Part shown: positions 59,211 through 64,000 of the stretch, one piece after another
Numbering within the stretch: the first letter of the stretch is position 1
Layout of the letters: each line of letters begins with the position of its first letter
From: Methanoculleus sediminis
Lineage (GTDB): Archaea; Halobacteriota; Methanomicrobia; Methanomicrobiales; Methanoculleaceae
Reading direction: 5' to 3'
Assembly: GCF_001017125.1 (NCBI RefSeq)
Contig: NZ_JXOJ01000002.1
Location: 745,017 to 809,016 of the forward strand
Length of the DNA: 64,000 nt
Notes under the pieces: model-generated
The model's input: only the letters and a program-made list of their open reading frames with translations
Database searches by the model: none
What the model was told of the DNA's origin: nothing
Position numbers and translations under genes: made by a program

Positions 59211-59310
59211 GCTGGCAGGTTTCTGACCGGCTCTTTCGCTCTCCATGCCAGCTCGGGCAGGCTGCTTTCCCACCGGCGGCGATCGCTTCTCCCGGTACTC
59301 ACCCGAATGA

Positions 59311-59320
59311 ATTATATATC
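59311..59320 (+). promoter_or_regulatory. TATA box of the thioredoxin-lipoprotein unit
   Basis: ATTATATATC, 71-80 bp before the lipoprotein start. It is the same decamer as the TATA at 20521. Confidence 0.55.
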
Positions 59321-59344
59321 CGGTTGAACAACAGGTCAGCGTCA

Positions 59345-59362
59345 TTTCAAGATATCTTGTAA
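59345..59362. promoter_or_regulatory. Putative second ArsR operator
   Basis: TTTCAA-GATATC-TTGTAA, with a perfect 12-bp inner palindrome CAAGATATCTTG (59348-59359). It matches the TTTCAA-N6-TTGAAA pattern at 54637 except for one base and sits just after the predicted transcription start. Confidence 0.6.
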
Positions 59363-59390
59363 TGATGTCCCGGCACCGGGGGTGTCCCTG

Positions 59391-59930
59391 ATGAGACGAA
59401 CACACATGAGTAACTCCGAACCCGGGCGCACACAGGAACAGTTCCCCTGCAGCGCCCCCGCCCGGAAGATCCTGCCGATCGCTGCGCTGTCGGTCATCCT
59501 GGCGTTGACCGCCCTCTCTGCAGGATGCATGACAGCACCCGGCGGAGCGGATGCCGCATCAGTCTCGCCGCTCAACGGCACCGTCACGAAAGTCGAGGTC
59601 ATCCACTTCACCGCGCCGAGCCAGTGCTACTCCTGCGTGGTGCTCGGTGACTACGCCGAGGAGACCGTGAAGACGCACTTCCCCGAAGAACTCGGCTCCG
59701 GGAAGGTGATCTTCGACCACATCGATATCGCCGACCCGGGAAAGAAGGAGATCGTCGAGCGCTATGGTGCGACCGGCTCGTCGCTCTGGCTCGGCACCTA
59801 CGACGACCAGGGTGGATTCTACAAAGAAGAGGATACCCGGGTCTGGTACAGACTCAACGATAAACCCGGATTCATGCAGTACCTCAATGCGCTGATCGAG
59901 ATGCGCCTTGCAGGGGACTTCTCGCAATGA
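59391..59930 (+). CDS. Thioredoxin-like lipoprotein
   Basis: A 179-residue exported lipoprotein: signal segment (about 26-44), lipobox SAGC (C46), then a thioredoxin-like domain with VIHFTAPSQCYSCVVLGDYA, a CxxC at C79 and C82. The domain resembles nitrophorin-free small envelope thioredoxins rather than classical DsbA. It overlaps the CcdA-type gene by 4 bp. Together they may reduce disulfides or metalloids at the outer face of the membrane. GGGGGTG lies about 7 bp before the ATG at 59391; an ATG at 59406 is also possible. Confidence 0.8.
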   Translation: MRRTHMSNSEPGRTQEQFPCSAPARKILPIAALSVILALTALSAGCMTAPGGADAASVSPLNGTVTKVEVIHFTAPSQCYSCVVLGDYAEETVKTHFPEELGSGKVIFDHIDIADPGKKEIVERYGATGSSLWLGTYDDQGGFYKEEDTRVWYRLNDKPGFMQYLNALIEMRLAGDFSQ

Positions 59931-60643
59931 GCGTGATGGGGTTCATGGAGACGATGGGGACGAACAGCGTTCCTCTCGTCGCCGCGTTCTTCATCGGGCT
60001 GATGATGGCCCTCTCCCCCTGTCCGCTCGCGACGAACGTCGCCGCGATCGGTTATCTCTCCCGCCGGATAGGGAGCCCGGGGCAGACCTTCCTCGCCGGG
60101 TCGCTCTACAGCGCGGGGAGGATGGTCGTCTACGTCGGGCTCGCGGCGTTGATCGTCATCTTCGGCCTCTCTGTCCAGGGGATCTCGCTCTTCCTCCAGT
60201 CCTGGGGGGAGATGCTGGTCGGCCCGCTGCTGATCGCCATCGGGGTCGTGATGCTCGATCTCGTCCCGCTCCCCTCATGGGGCGGCGGCAGCAGGCGGTT
60301 TGCCGCGTTCAAGGAGCGGGTCGCCGATAAGGGCCTCGTGGGAAGTTTTCTCCTCGGCGTGCTCTTCGCGCTGACCTTCTGCCCCTTCTCGGCGGTTCTC
60401 TTCTTTGCGATGCTCGTCCCGCTGGCGCTCCGGACCTCCGACCCACTCGGGGTGCCGGCGGTCTTTGCCGTCGCGACCGCTCTGCCGGTGATCGCGTTCT
60501 CGCTGCTCATGGTGACCGGGATCGCGAAGGTGGGGAATGCGATGAAGGCGGCGGAGACGTTCGAGTACTGGACGCGGCGGATCGTCGGGGTGCTCTTTGT
60601 CGGGATCGGGGCCTATCTTCTCGTGGCAATGCTGGTCGCGTGA
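59927..60643 (+). CDS. CcdA/DsbD-type thiol transport membrane protein
   Basis: A 238-residue membrane protein with about six helices. The conserved cysteine motifs MALSPCPLATN and ALTFCPFSAV, with the CP pattern, are those of CcdA/DsbD, which carry electrons from cytoplasmic thioredoxin to the outer face. Its start overlaps the thioredoxin lipoprotein and its stop overlaps the start of the frameshifted Cys-rich microprotein. It is the natural electron supplier of the lipoprotein and would draw on the small thioredoxins at 57243 and 57510. Confidence 0.88.
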   Translation: MSVMGFMETMGTNSVPLVAAFFIGLMMALSPCPLATNVAAIGYLSRRIGSPGQTFLAGSLYSAGRMVVYVGLAALIVIFGLSVQGISLFLQSWGEMLVGPLLIAIGVVMLDLVPLPSWGGGSRRFAAFKERVADKGLVGSFLLGVLFALTFCPFSAVLFFAMLVPLALRTSDPLGVPAVFAVATALPVIAFSLLMVTGIAKVGNAMKAAETFEYWTRRIVGVLFVGIGAYLLVAMLVA

Positions 60644-60776
60644 CAGGCGGGAGTGAGAAAAAGACGAAGGATGCACCGGCTCAGGGGTAAAGAAACTCTT
60701 CTCTTCCGGCTGCGGTTGCGGAACATGGATCGTCCCGAAGACGAAGACGGAAGTATCCGAGCCGAAAGAGGAGTAG
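60640..60776 (+). pseudogene. Frameshifted paralogue of the Cys-rich microprotein
   Basis: A GTG overlaps the CcdA-type stop (GTGA). Reading from it gives TGGSEKKTKDAPAQG and then a stop. The following frame continues VKKLFSSGCGCGTWIVPK and TKTEVSEPKEE to a TAG at 60774. One extra base in the GGGG run (60687-60690) would join them into a 45-residue protein that parallels the intact microprotein at 54676 (basic helix, CGCxCG, IVPK, acidic tail). It is either a decayed gene, a translational frameshift site or a sequencing error. Confidence 0.65.
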
Positions 60777-60784
60777 ACAGGTAG

Positions 60785-60860
60785 TGCGGGGTCGAGGGCA
60801 CATCCCTCCTCTCCGCAGTCTTTGAGCGGAAGACCGTGCGAACGCTGGCGGCCTCTGTGG
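60785..60860 (+). pseudogene. Possible remnant of an ArsP-type permease end
   Basis: The frame after a TAG at 60782 reads GVEGTSLLSAVFERKTVRTL. This resembles the second-half motif of the permease at 54940 (IPEVTLLAAIFERRLLAAF), with the same TLL-A-FER order. It follows the broken microprotein just as the intact permease follows the intact one, so a decayed duplicate of that gene pair is likely. The similarity is short. Confidence 0.4.
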
Positions 60861-61057
60861 GCCGGAATACCCTTGACAGTTCCATGGCATCACCTACGGC
60901 CCGTACTCGCCTGATAACGTGTGTTTTTATATTTCAACTCTAGAGTATTCTCCAGGTTGGGTCCCGCCGTGACCGGGGAGATCGTTAACGAAATACTGAG
61001 CTGCGCACAGACGCCCGCGTCTTTCGCCGGCGGCCGGGCTGGTCAGGGGGAGATGGC

Positions 61058-61987
61058 ATGCCGAACGTAATCGAGGCCGCCCGCCTCACGAAGACTTTCG
61101 GCGCCGTCACTGCCGTGGACCGCGTCTCGTTCGAGGTTCGGCGGGGCGAGATCTTCGGGTTCCTCGGGCCGAACGGCGCCGGGAAGACCACCACCACGCG
61201 GATGCTCACCGGCGTCGTCCCGATGGACGGCGGGAGCGTGAGGATCTTCGGCCACGATATCCGAAAAGAACCCGTCCGGGCGAAACAGCGGTTCGGCGTC
61301 GTGCCCGAGACCTCGAACGCCTACGTCGAGCTCACCGCGTGGCAGAACCTCATGCTGATGGGCGACCTCTACGGGATCGGCCGCACCCACTCAGAGCGGC
61401 GGTCACGCGATCTCCTCGAGACCCTCGGTCTCTACGGGAGGAGGGACCAGAAGGTGCGGGGCTACTCGAAGGGGATGAAGCAGCGGCTCATCCTCGCCAT
61501 GGCGCTCCTTCACGAGCCCGAGCTCCTCTTCCTCGACGAACCGACGAGCGGGCTCGACGTGCAGAGCACGCAGACGATCCTCGTCCTGCTGCGCGACCTG
61601 AACACGGACGGAACCACCATCTTCCTCACCACCCACAACATGGAGGAGGCGAACCGGCTCTGCGATCGGATAGGCATCATCCGGGCCGGGAAGATCGTCG
61701 CGATCGATGCCCCAGAGAGGCTGAAGACCGCGATCGACCGCCTGCACCGGCTTGAGGTGAGCTTCGACCGGCCGGTCTCCGCCGACGTCCTCGCGGGACT
61801 CGACGGCGTGGCCGAAGCGGACCGGACGGGGGATAAGTGGCGGATCGTTACGGAGGATCCGGATCTCGTCATCCGGTCGCTCGTGGCCTTCAGCAGCGAC
61901 TGCGGTGCGGCTATCCTTACGTTAAACACCCTCGCCCCGTCGCTCGACGAGGTCTTCCTGCGGCTGACCGGGGAGGAGCGGCCGTGA
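61058..61987 (+). CDS. Drug-exporter-type ABC ATPase
   Basis: A 309-residue ABC ATPase of the DrrA/daunorubicin type: Walker A FLGPNGAGKTTTTR (about 38-51), signature YSKGMKQRL (about 137-145), Walker B LLFLDEPTSGLD and the H-loop TTHNMEEANRLCD. The carboxy 90 residues are the usual regulatory tail of this group. GGGGGAGATG lies just before the ATG at 61058. It overlaps the permease start by 4 bp. As the export partner in this array, it may remove a thiol conjugate or drug, which is inference. Confidence 0.92.
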   Translation: MPNVIEAARLTKTFGAVTAVDRVSFEVRRGEIFGFLGPNGAGKTTTTRMLTGVVPMDGGSVRIFGHDIRKEPVRAKQRFGVVPETSNAYVELTAWQNLMLMGDLYGIGRTHSERRSRDLLETLGLYGRRDQKVRGYSKGMKQRLILAMALLHEPELLFLDEPTSGLDVQSTQTILVLLRDLNTDGTTIFLTTHNMEEANRLCDRIGIIRAGKIVAIDAPERLKTAIDRLHRLEVSFDRPVSADVLAGLDGVAEADRTGDKWRIVTEDPDLVIRSLVAFSSDCGAAILTLNTLAPSLDEVFLRLTGEERP

Positions 61988-62739
61988 ATCCGGCGGCTTA
62001 CGGCGAGCAGGCGCGGCGGGCGTGGGCGATCGCGAGGAAAGATATCCGCGTCTATTACCTCAAGGGCCCGGTGCTCATCTTCGGGATCTTCATGCCGGTC
62101 TTCCTCTTCCTCGCCTTCTTCCTGGGCGGCCGGGACCTCCCACTCGCGTTCCTCCTCTCCGGGCTGGTGGGGATGACCCTCTTCTTCACCGCGACCGCCG
62201 TCTCGCCGGCGATCTTCCCCTGGGAAGGGCAGGCAAGGACGCTCGAACGGCTTGCCGCCTGCCCGGTCACCATCGAGGCGATCGTCCTCGGGGACATGAT
62301 CGCCTCCGTCCTCTTCGGGATCGGGGTCACGGCGGTCACCATCCTCATCGCGGTCGGGCTCGGCCTGCCTCTCCTGCACGGCATCGTGCTCGGGGTATCA
62401 ATCCCCATCGCCGCGTGCTGTTTTTCGGCAATCGGCATGCTCCTTGCCGTCCCCCCGACGAACGTCCCCTCGAACATCATGATGCTCTCCACCCTCCTGA
62501 AGTTCCCGCTCGTCTTCATATCCGGCATCTTCCTCCCCCTGGAGCAGATGCCGGCGTGGGGGCTCATGCTTGCGGCCTGCTCGCCGCTCACCTACTTCAC
62601 GGACATTGTCCGCTACGCTTTTTCCGGCGCACACCACTTCCCGGTGATGGTCGATATCGCGGCGCTCACGCTCTTTGCCCTGGTCTTCACCGCCGCCGCG
62701 ATGCGCCTGCACAGGCGAAGCATGCCGCGGAGGATCTGA
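61984..62739 (+). CDS. ABC-2-type permease
   Basis: A 251-residue DrrB-type permease with six helices, starting at a GTG that overlaps the ATPase stop (GTGA). The family segment FISGIFLPLEQMPAWGLMLA near 185-204 and YFTDIVRYAFSG are typical. With the ATPase it forms a complete exporter. The DUF2703 gene follows after 53 bp. Confidence 0.9.
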   Translation: MNPAAYGEQARRAWAIARKDIRVYYLKGPVLIFGIFMPVFLFLAFFLGGRDLPLAFLLSGLVGMTLFFTATAVSPAIFPWEGQARTLERLAACPVTIEAIVLGDMIASVLFGIGVTAVTILIAVGLGLPLLHGIVLGVSIPIAACCFSAIGMLLAVPPTNVPSNIMMLSTLLKFPLVFISGIFLPLEQMPAWGLMLAACSPLTYFTDIVRYAFSGAHHFPVMVDIAALTLFALVFTAAAMRLHRRSMPRRI

Positions 62740-62792
62740 TCCGGTGCAGCGACAGGAAGATGTCGTGTCGGTGCCAACAGTGGAGATGCACC

Positions 62793-63191
62793 ATGAAGAA
62801 GGAACTCGTCATCGAATGGAAGCACACCGGAAGAGACGTTGAAAAGACCCGTGAAGAGTTCGAGGAGACCGGGATGGCCCTTGCGGCGGTCCTCGCGGAG
62901 ATCCGCATGCTCCTCGAGATGGAGGGGGTCGGCGTCCGGGTGGTCGAGACGGTCCTCCCCGACGATGCCGCCGCAGAGTCGGAGTGCCTCCTCTTCAACG
63001 GGATCCCGGTCGAGCAGCTCCTCGAAGGGGTCGAGGTGACCGCGACGGCCTGTGCCTGCGCATCATGTGAATCCTGCGAGACCTGCGGGGAGGAGGAGTG
63101 CCGGACGCTCCGCTACAACGGCGAGGAGTACGAGGCGATCCCGCCGGAACTGATCGGGCGGGCCGCCGCAAAAGCGCTCGAGATGGAGTGA
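62793..63191 (+). CDS. DUF2703 protein
   Basis: A 132-residue protein homologous to the second half of the fusion at 57754: LVIEWKHTGRDVEKTREEFE, LLFNGIPVEQLLEGVEV, a Cys-rich loop CACASCESCETCGEEEC (about 88-104) and YEAIPPELIGRAAAKALEME. Compared with the fusion it lacks the cysteine pair near its amino end. The dense cysteine loop is the likely ligand site. It is the last gene of the array before a strong hairpin. Confidence 0.85.
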   Translation: MKKELVIEWKHTGRDVEKTREEFEETGMALAAVLAEIRMLLEMEGVGVRVVETVLPDDAAAESECLLFNGIPVEQLLEGVEVTATACACASCESCETCGEEECRTLRYNGEEYEAIPPELIGRAAAKALEME

Positions 63192-63204
63192 GGGGCTGCC
63201 GTCG

Positions 63205-63235
63205 CCGGCTCCCTCTCCTGAATGCAGGGAGCCGG
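63205..63235 (+). terminator. Hairpin after the DUF2703 gene
   Basis: Perfect 10-bp arms CCGGCTCCCT and AGGGAGCCGG around an 11-bp loop, 14 bp past the stop codon. The T-run is weak (TTTTT at 63289), so it may also protect the transcript end. Confidence 0.5.
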
Positions 63236-63317
63236 AGGTCTCCCGAACGCCGAAGTGCGTGGGCCCGGCCCCGCAGCGGGGGGGAGACTTTTTCAACCTG
63301 TTTTCAATGTAGTGTAC

Positions 63318-63338
63318 TTAACATTAACATAATGTTAA
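63318..63338. promoter_or_regulatory. Inverted repeat upstream of the substrate-binding protein gene
   Basis: TTAACAT-N7-ATGTTAA, about 90 bp before the GTG start and just before the AT-rich GATTATTTTTAAT promoter-like stretch. A candidate operator for metal- or cofactor-dependent control. It differs from the FeoA box and from the ArsR-type sites. Confidence 0.5.
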
Positions 63339-63428
63339 ATGATTATTTTTAATAAGGGCCGCGTGCCAACCACGATACCGTAAGCCTCCGGTACCTCCCC
63401 GAAGCGCACCGGAGAGGACCGAACGGAC

Positions 63429-64000
63429 GTGGTAGCCATTACAAGACGTTGTTATCTTCTGATCCTCCTCCTCGGCATCTGCGGGGTGCTCCTCTGCGCC
63501 TCCGCCGCCTGCACGGCCACGCAGGGGACGCCCTCCCCTGCCGAGAACCGCACGATCACCGATATGGCGGGCCGGACCGTCGTCGTCCCGTCGGAGATCG
63601 AGAGCATCCTCTGCACATCGCCGCCGTCGACGATGCTCGTCTACATGATCGCGCCCGGCCGGCTCGCCGGCTGGAACTTCGCCCCGGTGAAGGAGTACAC
63701 CCCCGGGCGGTACGCAGCGCTCCCGGTCGTCGGAGGCTGGTTCGGGAAAGAAACCGGCAACTACGAGACGTTCATCTCGATGCACCCCGACATCATCGTC
63801 GAGGGCTACACCACCGACGGCGGGGCGGCGCTTGCCTCGGTCGCCGAACGGCAGCGGAAGATGGGCCCCATCCCGGTCGTCGCCGTCGAGGACACCGTCA
63901 ACGCCACCGGCTACTCCGCACCCATCAGGTTCATGGGCGATCTCCTCGGCGAGGAGGAGCAGGCCGAAGCGATGATCGCCTACTACGAGGGCGTCCTCGC
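63429..64000 (+). CDS. ABC transporter substrate-binding lipoprotein (3' end outside window)
   Basis: A partial protein, 190 residues to the right edge. The signal peptide (LLILLLGICGVLLCASAAC) ends at a lipobox-like SAAC. Then comes a periplasmic-binding fold of the iron-siderophore/cobalamin type: ITDMAGRTVVVPSEIESILC, VVGGWFGKETGNYETFISMH and PDIIVEGYTTDGG. The start is a GTG at 63429; GGAGAGGA lies about 10 bp upstream. The cognate permease and ATPase would lie beyond the window. Iron chelate, heme or corrinoid could be the ligand; the sequence does not decide. Confidence 0.82.
   Translation, partial: MVAITRRCYLLILLLGICGVLLCASAACTATQGTPSPAENRTITDMAGRTVVVPSEIESILCTSPPSTMLVYMIAPGRLAGWNFAPVKEYTPGRYAALPVVGGWFGKETGNYETFISMHPDIIVEGYTTDGGAALASVAERQRKMGPIPVVAVEDTVNATGYSAPIRFMGDLLGEEEQAEAMIAYYEGVL

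Noticed and set aside
1-64000. tRNA, rRNA or CRISPR features
   Set aside because: No cloverleaf-like T-loop GGTTCGAATCC pattern was found in the spacers, no rRNA core sequences, and no regularly spaced direct repeats of CRISPR size. A covariance-model search would be more sensitive.

Overview
The window looks like a stretch of chromosome from a high-GC methanogenic euryarchaeon of the order Methanomicrobiales, most like Methanoculleus. This is inferred from gene content, since no rRNA gene is present. The pointers are a coenzyme F390 synthetase-like protein, a DUF3821-type surface protein, HTH-PAS one-component regulators, LarC, archaeal type II GAPDH, Hel308, KEOPS Cgi121, RIO1/Pno1, Orc1/Cdc6 next to origin-recognition-box repeats, archaeal TATA boxes and T-run terminators. 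I found no tRNA, rRNA, CRISPR array, insertion sequence or prophage. About 70 protein genes are supported, plus several broken ones.

Region by region. 1-10 kb: an F390 synthetase-like gene cut by the left edge, an SLC13 anion transporter, a DUF3821 surface protein, a STAS/HEAT pair, a lipoprotein with four tandem repeats and a DUF333 tail, a DUF2207/LemA pair and an HTH-PAS regulator. 10.6-12.8 kb: a bacterial-style partner-switching set (STAS antagonist, 5TM-SpoIIE phosphatase, RsbW-type kinase) in an organism expected to lack sigma factors. 12.8-20.4 kb: a TudS-like/deoxyribosyltransferase fusion, Tsr3, a 614-residue unknown protein beside LarC, a DUF72 remnant, a triple-Cache lipoprotein and a methyltransferase. 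20.5-31 kb: a second HTH-PAS protein, a repeat-rich spacer, a HEAT protein, lipoprotein and transglutaminase-like genes, glucan phosphorylase and an ABC exporter. 31-38.3 kb: a phosphatase/ROK kinase/YigZ set, feoA-feoB-dtxR behind a TTAGG-N4-CCTAA operator, KTSC paralogues and small proteins.

38.4-53.9 kb is mostly housekeeping: GAPDH, TyrRS, RIO1, Pno1/Dim2, Hel308, Cgi121, MoaB, Orc1/Cdc6, Lrp, aminotransferase, PurA, Trm112-like, CbiB and PdxS/PdxT. A probable replication origin lies at 45.28-46.15 kb: inverted ORB repeats flank a T-rich AT-rich tract just upstream of orc1/cdc6. A second inverted ORB pair lies at 49.21-49.45 kb.

53.9-63.2 kb is the most unusual region. An ArsR regulator, a 46-residue Cys-rich microprotein, two ArsP-type permeases, two small thioredoxins, a DGC/DUF2703 fusion, a broken arsenate reductase, a second DGC protein, a thioredoxin-like lipoprotein, a CcdA-type membrane protein, a frameshifted second Cys-rich microprotein, a drug-type ABC exporter and a second DUF2703 protein form a dense rightward array. 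I read it as a thiol-redox and metalloid export island. Two inverted repeats of the form TTTCAA-N6-TTGAAA (the second one base off) sit at its promoters. Its exact substrate cannot be read from the sequence. The window ends inside an ABC substrate-binding lipoprotein.
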